A stretch of DNA of 9,029 nt from Candidatus Aminicenantota bacterium (GTDB lineage: Bacteria; Acidobacteriota; Aminicenantia; UBA2199). Positions within the stretch are counted from its first letter, which is position 1; every line of letters begins with the position of its first letter. The stretch covers positions 1 through 9,029 of the forward strand of contig JAPKZM010000157.1 of the NCBI GenBank assembly GCA_026393775.1, read 5' to 3'. The notes under the pieces are model-generated. The model ran no database searches and was not told where the DNA came from. It worked only from the letters and a program-made list of their open reading frames with translations. This document shows, in pieces, positions 1-6,172 of this stretch. The translations under genes and the position numbers were made by a program.

Positions 1-88
1 CCAGGGCCATGGCGCAGTTGGAGCCCAGCCCGCCGCAGCCGGCGATGCCGACACAGGTACCTTTCAATTTTTCCAGTTTGGATTGCAT
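1..88 (-). CDS. thiF: ThiF/MoeB/HesA-family adenylyltransferase, N-terminal fragment (cut by window edge)
   Basis: Only the first 29 codons are visible. They read as a short charged helix followed by the nucleotide-binding Rossmann turn of E1-like enzymes, with the motif GIAGCGGLGSNCA. Members of this family adenylate the C-terminal Gly-Gly of a sulfur-carrier protein (ThiS or MoaD) or a related substrate using ATP. The GxGGLGSNCA form resembles the short ThiF of anaerobes that acts on ThiS in thiamine biosynthesis, so thiF is the best guess, but MoeB or HesA-like enzymes cannot be excluded from so little sequence. The ATG at 88-86 is chosen because an in-frame TAA lies six codons upstream with no other start between. 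A near-consensus promoter lies just upstream. Confidence 0.6.
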   Translation of the reverse strand, partial: MQSKLEKLKGTCVGIAGCGGLGSNCAMAL

Positions 89-105
89 GTGATTTTCGAG
101 GCCTT

Positions 106-134
106 ATTATATCGCGTCCGGAACTAAAAATCAA
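106..134 (-). promoter_or_regulatory. Candidate sigma70-type promoter for the thiF-like gene
   Basis: On the minus strand, TTGATT (134-129) and TATAAT (111-106) are separated by exactly 17 bp. The -35 box begins just after the rlmN stop codon (138-136). The predicted start of transcription, near 99, leaves a leader of only about 11 nt before the ATG at 88. The AAGG at 105-102 would lie outside the transcript, so translation would be nearly leaderless, or the gene may mainly be read through from rlmN. Confidence 0.45.
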
Positions 135-135
135 T

Positions 136-1191
136 TCAATCCAGCTGAATGGCCAGCTGGCCGCAGGCCGAAGCGATGCTCTGACCCTTCGACCAGCGGG
201 TGATGACGGTCAAACCGTGCCGGATAAGCTCGGCGCGGAATTTTTCCACCGTTGCTTCCTCGGGGCGCTGGAAAGGCAAGGAGGGGTTTTCATTGTAGGG
301 GATGAGGTTGATCTTGGCCGGGATGCCGTGCAGCAAGCGCACCAGCTCCCTGGCCTGGGCCGGGGCGTCGTTGACGCCTTTCAGCAGAACATATTCGCAA
401 GTCAGGCGCTGGCGGCGCTTTTTCCCCCTGAAATAAGTCAGAAGACTGCCCAGAGTTTCGCGCCGCGAAATCGGCATCAACCGGCCGCGCAAATCGTTAT
501 TCGGCGCGTTCAGCGAAAAAGCGATTTTGACCTGCGGGAAATTACGCTCCAATTTTTTCAGGTTTTCCAGGATGCCGACCGTGGACACGCTGATATGGCG
601 GGGCGGAATGCCCATCCCGTCGGGGGAAATGATCCGTTGCAAGGCCAGGCTTAGGTTGTCATAATTGAGCAGCGGTTCGCCCATGCCCATGAAGACCAGG
701 TTCACCTTGGCGCCGGGATCGCCCAGTTCCTTTTTCAGCGTCAGGATCTGGGAGAGGATCTCGCCGGCTCTCAGGTTGCGGCGAAAGCCCATGGTCCCGG
801 TGGCGCAGAAACCACAAGCCAGGGCGCAGCCCACCTGGGTCGAAAGACAGAAGGTGTAGTGATCCTTCTCGCGGATGAGCACAGCTTCGATTTTCAGGCC
901 CCCTCGCCGGGGACCTTCAGGGCCGTCGGCCAAGCCAATCAGATACTTGCGTGTTCCCTGATCATCGCTCTGAACGGACAGCACGGGCCGGCAGCCGCAG
1001 TCATAAAGGCCGGACAACTTTTCGCGATCCTGCTTGTTGATGTTGCTCCAGCTGGCGGGGTCCTGGTTGTTCTTTTGATAGAGCCATTGAAAAACCTGCC
1101 ACGCAGTGTAATCGCGGAAACCGGCGGTGCGCAGTTCGTCCTGCAATTCGCCCAAGCTACGCTCCAGGATCCACGGTTTATCCGTTTTCAT
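136..1191 (-). CDS. rlmN: RlmN, 23S rRNA A2503 / tRNA A37 C2-methyltransferase (radical SAM)
   Basis: RlmN is a radical-SAM enzyme that adds a methyl group to C2 of adenine in 23S rRNA (A2503) and some tRNAs (A37), using a methyl-cysteine intermediate. With the ATG at 1191 the protein has 351 residues, a usual length. The iron-sulfur motif CxxxCxxC is at Cys122, Cys126 and Cys129 (GCALACGFCATG). The two mechanistic cysteines are Cys115 (FCLSTQVG) and Cys343 near the end (IASACGQLA). The GMGEPLLNYDN motif that contacts SAM and the SLNAP segment are also present. An in-frame TTG at 1272 would add 27 residues (with WCYGFRGKQ) unlike the family's N-terminus, so the ATG is preferred. A candidate promoter at 1207-1235 also lies downstream of that TTG. 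The gene is transcribed alone, divergently from the aminotransferase. The family assignment is secure. Confidence 0.96.
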   Translation of the reverse strand: MKTDKPWILERSLGELQDELRTAGFRDYTAWQVFQWLYQKNNQDPASWSNINKQDREKLSGLYDCGCRPVLSVQSDDQGTRKYLIGLADGPEGPRRGGLKIEAVLIREKDHYTFCLSTQVGCALACGFCATGTMGFRRNLRAGEILSQILTLKKELGDPGAKVNLVFMGMGEPLLNYDNLSLALQRIISPDGMGIPPRHISVSTVGILENLKKLERNFPQVKIAFSLNAPNNDLRGRLMPISRRETLGSLLTYFRGKKRRQRLTCEYVLLKGVNDAPAQARELVRLLHGIPAKINLIPYNENPSLPFQRPEEATVEKFRAELIRHGLTVITRWSKGQSIASACGQLAIQLD

Positions 1192-1206
1192 TTGCTTACC
1201 GCGAAA

Positions 1207-1235
1207 ACCATAGCACCAGTAACGGGGTTTTTCAA
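1207..1235 (-). promoter_or_regulatory. Weak candidate promoter for rlmN
   Basis: On the minus strand, TTGAAA (1235-1230) and TATGGT (1212-1207) are 17 bp apart. This would place the transcript start about 10 nt before the ATG at 1191, which agrees with the shorter start. The -10 box matches consensus at only four of six positions, so this is tentative. Confidence 0.3.
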
Positions 1236-1289
1236 TATGAAGCGCGAATGGGTCGGCTCGCCCAGCCAGCAACGACTTATTGTTTCAAG

Positions 1290-1318
1290 TTGATTCAAAA
1301 ATGAATTAATATTATAAT
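1290..1318 (+). promoter_or_regulatory. Sigma70-type promoter for the aminotransferase
   Basis: TTGATT (1290-1295) and TATAAT (1313-1318) are separated by 17 bp in an AT-rich gap. Transcription would begin near 1325, leaving a leader of about 20 nt that contains the AGGAGG ribosome binding site (1336-1341). The two hexamers and the spacing are identical to the candidate upstream of the thiF-like gene. Confidence 0.65.
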
Positions 1319-1345
1319 TTGTTTCCTAATATTTCAGGAGGCGCC

Positions 1346-2533
1346 GTGAAAATATCCGCCAGAGCCCAAAGCATCCAGGAGTCCCCGATCCGCAAATTGA
1401 CCGCCCTGGCCAACGCCGCAAAGAAGCGGGGGACCACCGTCTACCACCTCAACATCGGCCAGCCCGACATCCACACACCGGCTGTGTTCATGCAGAAGAT
1501 CATCGCCTACGGGGAAAAGGTCCTTTCCTACGGTCCCTCCGACGGCCTCGAAGCCCTCAAGGAGGCCATGGCCAAGTATTTCGCTTTTTTCAAGATCAAG
1601 CTGGAAAACAAAAATATCGTCATCGCCACCGGCGGCAGCGAAGCCATCTCCTTCGCCTTCAGCGCCGTGGCCGACCCGGGCGACGAGATCATCATCCCCG
1701 AACCTTTTTACACCAACTACAACGGTTACGCCTCGCTATGCAACGTGAAGATCGTGCCGGTGACCACCAAGGCCGAGGACGGCTTTCATCTGCCCGACAT
1801 CAAGGAATTTGAAAAAAAGGTCAGCTCGCGCACCCGCGCCGTTATGCTCTGTTCGCCCAACAATCCCACCGGCACGGTGTACAGCGTGGCCGAGATCAAG
1901 GCCCTCGGCGCTTTCGCCAAAAAACACGACCTGTATCTCATCGCCGACGAAGTCTACAAGGAATTCACCTATGACGGCAAGACCCATTTCAGCATTCTGC
2001 AGCTCGAAGGGATGGAAGACCGCGCCATCGTAGTCGACTCGATCTCCAAGCGCTACTCAGCCTGCGGCGCCCGCATCGGGGCCGTGATTTCGCGCAACGA
2101 AGAGGTGATGAAGGGCATCAGCAAATTCGCCCAGGCGCGCCTGTGCCCGCCGACGCTGGAACAGATCGGCGCCATCGGCGCCTACGAGCTGCCGCACGAT
2201 TATTTCAAAGAGGTGATGGCCGAATACCAGAAGCGCCGCGATATCCTGTTCGCTATCCTGACCTCGCACAAGGGCATTATCCTGCAAAAACCCGAGGGGG
2301 CTTTTTATATCATGGCCAAGCTTCCGATCAACGACGGCGAAACGTTCGCCCGCTGGCTGCTCAATGAATTCAGCGAAAAAAACGAAACGGTGATGATTGC
2401 TCCGGGCGAAGGCTTCTATAGCACGCCTGGGCGGGGCAAGAACGAGGTGCGGCTGGCTTACGTCATCGAGGCGCCCAAGTTGGAACGCGCCGCCCGCCTC
2501 CTGCTCGCGGCCCTGGACCGGTTCAACGGTTAA
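1346..2533 (+). CDS. Class I/II PLP-dependent aminotransferase (aspartate aminotransferase-like)
   Basis: This is a fold-type I aminotransferase that would move an amino group between an amino acid and a 2-oxo acid in the cytoplasm. The protein has 395 residues from the GTG at 1346, which follows AGGAGG (1336-1341) by 4 nt. An in-frame TTG at 1319 lies at the predicted transcript start, before that binding site, and is rejected. Visible family landmarks are LNIGQPD (substrate loop, about 36-42), ATGGSEA, SPNNPTGTVY with Asn173, ADEVY with Asp201 and Tyr204, the PLP Schiff-base Lys235 in SISKRYSACGARIG, and the carboxylate-binding Arg369 in VRLAYV. Substrate is uncertain: the subgroup is often annotated as aspartate aminotransferase, but aromatic or branched-chain use cannot be excluded. 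The stop is 12 nt from the end of convergent purA and no terminator hairpin is visible between them. Confidence 0.93.
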   Translation: MKISARAQSIQESPIRKLTALANAAKKRGTTVYHLNIGQPDIHTPAVFMQKIIAYGEKVLSYGPSDGLEALKEAMAKYFAFFKIKLENKNIVIATGGSEAISFAFSAVADPGDEIIIPEPFYTNYNGYASLCNVKIVPVTTKAEDGFHLPDIKEFEKKVSSRTRAVMLCSPNNPTGTVYSVAEIKALGAFAKKHDLYLIADEVYKEFTYDGKTHFSILQLEGMEDRAIVVDSISKRYSACGARIGAVISRNEEVMKGISKFAQARLCPPTLEQIGAIGAYELPHDYFKEVMAEYQKRRDILFAILTSHKGIILQKPEGAFYIMAKLPINDGETFARWLLNEFSEKNETVMIAPGEGFYSTPGRGKNEVRLAYVIEAPKLERAARLLLAALDRFNG

Positions 2534-2545
2534 GCGCGGCGAGAA

Positions 2546-3814
2546 TCACACGCCGATTTCGATGGTTTGGCGACGTTCGCCGCCCAGCGAAACATGGCTC
2601 ACGCCAATGCCGACGAAATCCTCGATGAAATTCAGGTAAGCGTGAACCTGCTTGGGCAAGTCCCGGAAGCGTTCGACGGCGCCAAGTTTTGATTCCCAGC
2701 CGGGCAGGGTGCGATAAACGGGTCGGACTTGGCTCAACGCGTCGGCGTGCGGGGAGAACTCGGCGCTGGTTCCGCCGGCGCCTTCATAGGCGGTCACCAC
2801 CTGGATTTCGGCCATCCCATCCAGGACGTCCAGCTTGGTTAAAAACAGGGAATCCACGCCGTTGACCTGGACGGCATATTTCAACGCCACCAGGTCGAGC
2901 CAGCCCACTCGCCGCGGCCTGCCGGTGGTCGCCCCGTATTCTTTGCCCCGCTCGCGCAGCTTCTGGCCGCTGGCTCCGGTCAATTCGCTGGGGAAAGGGC
3001 CCTCGCCCACTCGGGTGGTGTAGGCCTTGGATATGCCGATCACCCGCTCCACGGCCTTGGCGGACAAGCCGGTCCCGGAAAATACGCCGGCGATAGTCGT
3101 GTTGGAAGAAGTGACAAAGGGATAAGTCCCCAGGTTGATATCCAGCAACGTGCCCTGGGCGCCTTCAAACAGGATGTCTTTTTTGGCGGCCAGGGCTTGC
3201 TGCAGCAAACGGGTGGTATTGCAAACAAACGGCTTGAGAAAAGCCCCTGCCTGCAGGTAGTGGTCGATGGCTTCGTCCAGGTTCGCGGCCGGGTGACCGT
3301 GAGCCGAGAACAAACGCTGGTAATACTCGGCCAGGGGGGCGATCTTGGCGCGGAACACGTCTTCGCGCAGCAGATCATTAACGAACAGAGCGCGGCGGCC
3401 GACCACGTCCTCGTAAGCCGGGCCGATACCGCGCCGGGTAGTGCCGATGCGCTGATAGCGGGAATCTTCAAAAACGACATCCAGCTGCTGGTGAAAAGGG
3501 AGGATCAGCGGCGCGCTTTCGCTTAAAGCCAGGTTGTGCAGCTCTAGTCCCAGGGCGCGGGAGTTCTGGATCTCCTCGACCAGCTGCAGGGGCTGCACGA
3601 CCACTCCATTGGCGATCACCGCCGAACAGTCGGGATAAAAAATTCCCGAAGGCAGCACGTGCAGGACGACTTTTTTGCCCTGGTAATACACGGTGTGGCC
3701 GGCGTTGTGCCCGCCTTGAAAACGCACCACCACCGAAAATGATCCGGCCAGGTAGTCGATGGCTTTGCCCTTGCCCTCATCGCCCCACTGCAATCCCAGC
3801 ACCACCGTGTTCAT
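2546..3814 (-). CDS. purA: Adenylosuccinate synthetase (IMP-aspartate ligase)
   Basis: PurA joins IMP and aspartate with GTP to make adenylosuccinate, the first committed step from IMP to AMP. The 422-residue protein is close to the usual length of about 430. The N-terminal GLQWGDEGKGK loop carries the catalytic Asp12, GGHNAGHT carries His40, and IGTTRRGIGPAYED (about 123-136) matches the IMP-binding region. Also present are EGAQGTLLDI (217-226), TSSNTT, TRVGEGPFPSEL, the GTP/aspartate-binding TTGRPRR (about 296-302) and LTKLDVLDG. No key residue appears lost. The ATG at 3814 follows GAGGGGG (3825-3819) by 4 nt, and that binding site overlaps the stop codon of the upstream phosphatase, only 9 nt away. 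It is therefore the last gene of the ndk-STAS-HATPase-PP2C-purA operon and is probably translationally coupled to the phosphatase. Confidence 0.97.
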   Translation of the reverse strand: MNTVVLGLQWGDEGKGKAIDYLAGSFSVVVRFQGGHNAGHTVYYQGKKVVLHVLPSGIFYPDCSAVIANGVVVQPLQLVEEIQNSRALGLELHNLALSESAPLILPFHQQLDVVFEDSRYQRIGTTRRGIGPAYEDVVGRRALFVNDLLREDVFRAKIAPLAEYYQRLFSAHGHPAANLDEAIDHYLQAGAFLKPFVCNTTRLLQQALAAKKDILFEGAQGTLLDINLGTYPFVTSSNTTIAGVFSGTGLSAKAVERVIGISKAYTTRVGEGPFPSELTGASGQKLRERGKEYGATTGRPRRVGWLDLVALKYAVQVNGVDSLFLTKLDVLDGMAEIQVVTAYEGAGGTSAEFSPHADALSQVRPVYRTLPGWESKLGAVERFRDLPKQVHAYLNFIEDFVGIGVSHVSLGGERRQTIEIGV

Positions 3815-3823
3815 CGGTCCCCC

Positions 3824-5074
3824 TCAGCGCACCTTGACGATCAGGATGGTAAAATCGTCATGGAAATCGGTGTTATTGGCGAAATTCTTTATTTTCCTGT
3901 ACAGGCCGTTGCTTAATTCCGCGGCCGTCTGCCGCGAGTTTTGCTGAATATATTCGACCATGGCTTTTTCGCCGAACTCCTTGCCGACGGGATTCTGCAC
4001 TTCGAAAACACCGTCGGTGAACACGCAAACGATGTCGCCGGAGTGCAGGAAAACGGTGTGCTGTTTGTAGGCGCTGGCGGCGCTGAATCCGATCAGGAAG
4101 CCGCCTTCGCTCAACTGGATGACCTTGGAGCCCGAAATCAGGTACGGCTGGTTGTGCCCGGCATTGACATAGGTCAAGGCCGGGGTTTCATCGTCGAGAA
4201 GCATCCAGAACAAGGTGATGAAGCGGCTGCCGTTGGTGATCTCGTGGATCATGGCGTTGGCCTTGCCGACGACCTTGGCCGGCTTGAACAGGTACAGCTC
4301 GTTCAACGAATGGAAAATGGCCTGGCAGGAGGCGGCCAGCAAAGCGGCCGACAATCCCTTGCCCTCGACGTCGGCCAGTACCAGCGGCTGGATGTTTTTC
4401 TTCTTTTTAAAAAAATCATAATAATCGCCGCCGACTTCACGGATGGTTTCATAGATGACCGAAATATCATAGTTCTTCAGCTGCGGCAAGCCTTGCGGCA
4501 GCAGCGAGAGCTGGATGTCGCGAGCGATCTTCATCTCGTGTTCCAGTTTTTTTTTCTCGAAAATCTGGGCCAGGTAATGGATGTTGTCGAGTTCGATGAG
4601 CATGAAACGGGAGAGGATATAGGCGAATTCGCAGTCCTCCTGCTCCAGGGCGCGCCGGTTGAACTTGCGGCCTAAGCCGAGAACAATGACTTTTCTTTTG
4701 TTTTCGGAGATGTTGAGCAGGTAATAAATGCCCTTGGCCAATAGTAGTGTTTTTAATTTTTCCTGAAGCGGAGGCAGGTTTTCGACCTCCAGACTGGCCG
4801 ATCCGACCAGTGCCCTCATGGCGTTTTTTTTGATGAGCAGCGATTCTTCCTCACTTAAAACGAAACCGCGTTTGCGAAAAATCGCCTGGGTGCGGTCAAA
4901 AAAAAAGGTGCGCGAAATGCCCAGCGGTGCCATGAGTGACGAAAAAAATATGCGCATGACATGATCGATGTCGAATGAAGAGTGAATGGCGGAGGAAAGC
5001 TCGTAAATGGAATTCAGCTGCAGTTTTTTGAATTTCAGCTCTTTCTGCAGCTGCTTCAGATCGTTTTCTGCCAT
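3824..5074 (-). CDS. RsbU/SpoIIE-type PP2C serine phosphatase with N-terminal GAF-like region
   Basis: This is a cytoplasmic PPM/PP2C-family serine phosphatase of the RsbU/SpoIIE type, expected to dephosphorylate a STAS anti-sigma antagonist. It has 416 residues from the ATG at 5074; an in-frame TTG at 5092 would add six. The N-terminus is a Lys/Glu-rich helix, followed at about 20-165 by a region with the size and pattern of a GAF-type sensor domain. A linker helix (LEHEMKIARDIQLSLLP, about 177-193) is typical of this family. The catalytic domain carries the metal-binding aspartates: GGDYYD (Asp217), ADVEGKG (Asp235), FTDG (Asp354) and HDDFTIL near the C-terminus. No transmembrane segment is seen. 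It overlaps the end of the HATPase gene by 19 nt, which implies translational coupling. The neighbouring STAS product is its obvious substrate; the input sensed by the N-terminal region is unknown. Confidence 0.93.
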   Translation of the reverse strand: MAENDLKQLQKELKFKKLQLNSIYELSSAIHSSFDIDHVMRIFFSSLMAPLGISRTFFFDRTQAIFRKRGFVLSEEESLLIKKNAMRALVGSASLEVENLPPLQEKLKTLLLAKGIYYLLNISENKRKVIVLGLGRKFNRRALEQEDCEFAYILSRFMLIELDNIHYLAQIFEKKKLEHEMKIARDIQLSLLPQGLPQLKNYDISVIYETIREVGGDYYDFFKKKKNIQPLVLADVEGKGLSAALLAASCQAIFHSLNELYLFKPAKVVGKANAMIHEITNGSRFITLFWMLLDDETPALTYVNAGHNQPYLISGSKVIQLSEGGFLIGFSAASAYKQHTVFLHSGDIVCVFTDGVFEVQNPVGKEFGEKAMVEYIQQNSRQTAAELSNGLYRKIKNFANNTDFHDDFTILIVKVR

Positions 5075-5391
5075 TTGACCATTTCGCAGCAATTTTTACC
5101 GTCAACCGTTTTATAAACGACGGAATCCATGATGGTTTTCATCAGTTTGACCCCCAGTCCGCCCTTCTTTTTTTTCTTGATCATTTTACCAATGTTGATT
5201 TCTTCATCGGCGATCTCCGGGGGCAGGCCGCGGTAAAAAATCCGGATTTGGATGCCGCCCGGGGCCAGAAAATATTCGATGGTGATCGGCTGGCCGCTGT
5301 CATTGCCGTAGGAATGCTTGATAACATTCGTTACCGCTTCATCGATGGCCAAGGAGATCTTTTGGGCGTCGGCCATGGAAAAATTGAACAA
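5056..5391 (-). CDS. RsbW-like HATPase (anti-sigma/serine kinase) with truncated N-terminus
   Basis: This is an HATPase_c_2 domain of the RsbW/SpoIIAB type, a protein that binds a sigma factor or other target and phosphorylates its STAS antagonist. The N box is clear (SLAIDEAVTNVIKHSYG, Glu18 and Asn22 from the TTG at 5391), as is the G2 lid region (KKGGLGVKLMKTIMDSV, about 75-91). Two things are unusual. The G1 box reads FYRGLPP, with Tyr53 in place of the Asp that normally contacts adenine. The protein has about 111 residues rather than 140-150, and lacks the first beta strand and helix start. The open frame reaches back to a TGA at 5421-5419, and its extra codons (TRHITTLFNFS) look like real family sequence, so the true N-terminus was probably lost at the junction with the STAS gene. 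The TTG has only a distant GAGG as binding site. Function may be impaired. Confidence 0.8.
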   Translation of the reverse strand: MFNFSMADAQKISLAIDEAVTNVIKHSYGNDSGQPITIEYFLAPGGIQIRIFYRGLPPEIADEEINIGKMIKKKKKGGLGVKLMKTIMDSVVYKTVDGKNCCEMVKWQKTI

Positions 5392-5720
5392 GGTGGTGAT
5401 GTGCCTCGTCTGACAAAATCATATATCTCGGTGAAACCGACCAGGTCAAAGGTCTCATAGACACGTTCGGCTAGGGAACACAACTTGATATCACCGCCTT
5501 TTTCCCGCACCTCGTCGATATAGCCCATGATGATTCCCATGCCGGCCGACGTGATATAATTCAGATCCTGGCCGTTGATTACGATTTTAAAATTATTGTC
5601 GCGTATCAGGCGCACGATCTCTTTTTCAAAACGGGCCACCTGATGGGCATCCAGGTGACCCTTCAGATACAGGATGGCCACGCCATTGACAATCTTGCTG
5701 CGGATTTGAAAATTTTTCAT
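5331..5720 (-). CDS. STAS-domain anti-sigma factor antagonist (RsbV/SpoIIAA-like), altered C-terminus
   Basis: This small STAS protein would bind an RsbW-like kinase when unphosphorylated and release that kinase's target. Residues 1-103 match the fold: strand IVNGVAILYLKGHLDA, then DLNYITSAGMGIIMGY with Ser58 as the expected phosphorylation site, then GGDIKLCSLAERVYETFDLVGFTEIYDF. The normal C-terminal helix of about 12-15 residues is missing. After Val103 the frame runs into 26 residues rich in Arg, Pro and Ser that are the wrong-frame reading of the HATPase gene, and it stops at 5331. The ATG at 5720 has a strong ribosome binding site (GGAGAGGGGGG) and overlaps the ndk stop codon as ATGA, so it is coupled to ndk. 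The STAS call is secure; whether the junction is biological is not. Confidence 0.85.
   Translation of the reverse strand: MKNFQIRSKIVNGVAILYLKGHLDAHQVARFEKEIVRLIRDNNFKIVINGQDLNYITSAGMGIIMGYIDEVREKGGDIKLCSLAERVYETFDLVGFTEIYDFVRRGTSPPCSIFPWPTPKRSPWPSMKR
5389..5421 (-). other. Out-of-frame junction between STAS and HATPase genes
   Basis: Family-like STAS sequence ends at about 5412 (IYDFV) and family-like HATPase sequence begins at about 5409 (TRHITTLFNFS) in the frame one nucleotide back. Compared with SpoIIAA and RsbW, the last STAS helix, any intergenic spacer and the first 15-20 HATPase residues are absent, roughly 100 nt in total. The heptamer TGTCAGA lies exactly at the junction (5415-5409 on the minus strand). 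Confidence 0.55.
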
Positions 5721-6014
5721 CCCCCCTCTCCAAAGAAAAATTGAATTTCCGTCAAGGCCGTGGGCAATGAATCGGCGCCATGGACCGAGTTCTTCTGCAC
5801 ATCGATTGCGAAGCGCCCCCGGATCGTATCCGCCGCGGCCAATTCCGGGCGGGTTGGCCCCATCAATTTTCGCCAGGCTTCGACGGCGTTGTGTTTCTCC
5901 AGTATCAAGGCGTAAATCTGCCCCGAGGCTGTGTAGGCCACCGGGCTGTCAGATCGCTCCGACCAGCCGGCGCTGCACCGCATCGGGTTTGATGATGGCC
6001 AGGGTTTGCTCCAA
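5717..6014 (-). pseudogene. ndk: Nucleoside diphosphate kinase, broken by an internal out-of-frame gap
   Basis: NDK passes the gamma-phosphate of ATP to nucleoside diphosphates through a phospho-histidine. From the TTG at 6014 the first 21 codons read as a typical NDK start (LEQTLAIIKPDAVQRRLVGAI) and then meet TGA at 5951-5949. In another frame from about 5950 to the stop at 5719-5717 comes the NDK C-terminal half: VAYTASGQIYALILEKHNAV, then WRKLMGPTRPE, TIRGRF and NSVHGADS with the active-site His. About 50-55 residues between them, including the FY/H/PF region, are missing. The gene therefore cannot give a working NDK as read. The TTG start has GAGGTG 4 nt upstream. An in-frame ATG at 6032 overlaps the promoter's -10 box and would not be in the transcript. 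Its stop overlaps the STAS start as ATGA, so the operon structure survives. Confidence 0.85.
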
Positions 6015-6030
6015 GTAACACCTCGCCGCC

Positions 6031-6059
6031 ATTGTAGACTAAAAAAAGTCAAAATTCAA
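6031..6059 (-). promoter_or_regulatory. Promoter of the ndk-STAS-HATPase-PP2C-purA operon
   Basis: On the minus strand, TTGAAT (6059-6054) and TACAAT (6036-6031) are separated by 17 bp. Transcription would begin near 6024, just before the GAGGTG binding site of the ndk TTG start. It is the only good promoter seen upstream of the five-gene operon. Confidence 0.6.
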
Positions 6060-6107
6060 ATCGTTTTGTTCAACAGAAAAAAAGAGTTATTTTATTTTTA
6101 AAAAGTA

Positions 6108-6135
6108 TTGACTTTTGAAATAAATATAATATAAT
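6108..6135 (+). promoter_or_regulatory. Promoter of the PstS-like gene and porin
   Basis: TTGACT (6108-6113) and TATAAT (6130-6135) are 16 bp apart in a strongly AT-rich stretch. Two further TATAAT hexamers occur at 6125-6130 and 6141-6146, without well-placed -35 boxes. The leader of about 30 nt includes an ideal GGAGG (6160-6164), 8 nt before the ATG at 6173. Confidence 0.65.
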
Positions 6136-6150
6136 TGTACTATAATTGTA
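6130..6150 (+). repeat. 11-bp-period direct repeat over the PstS-like promoter
   Basis: TATAATTGTA occurs twice (6130-6139 and 6141-6150), separated by one C, so the two copies lie on the same face of the helix. The repeat covers the -10 box and the likely transcript start. Direct repeats with 11-bp spacing are typical of PhoB/PhoP-type binding sites, though the bases do not match the known E. coli or Bacillus Pho boxes. It may be an operator, or two spare -10 boxes. Confidence 0.4.
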
Positions 6151-6172
6151 GTCCAATTTGGAGGAAAATTCA

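Noticed and set aside
1290..1309. Imperfect inverted repeat TTGATTC-6-GAATTAA between promoter boxes, possible operator
   Set aside because: It has one mismatch in 7-bp AT-rich arms and includes the -35 box itself; this is expected often in such sequence.
2534..2545. Terminator between the convergent aminotransferase and purA genes
   Set aside because: The gap is 12 nt, and no GC stem with a T run is found in it or in the gene ends.
3941..4675. Open frame of 244 codons on the plus strand under the PP2C gene
   Set aside because: It is antisense to conserved phosphatase motifs, with low-complexity Gln/Asp/Leu-rich composition typical of shadow frames.
5400..5425. Programmed -1 frameshift making a STAS-HATPase fusion
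   Set aside because: The offset fits a -1 shift, but no X-XXY-YYZ slippery heptamer or following strong hairpin is seen, and parts of both domains would still be missing.
5409..5953. Inversion of the segment between the two TGTCAGA copies as the cause of both breaks
   Set aside because: Flipping the segment on paper restores neither the ndk middle nor the start of the HATPase; it brings in stops instead.
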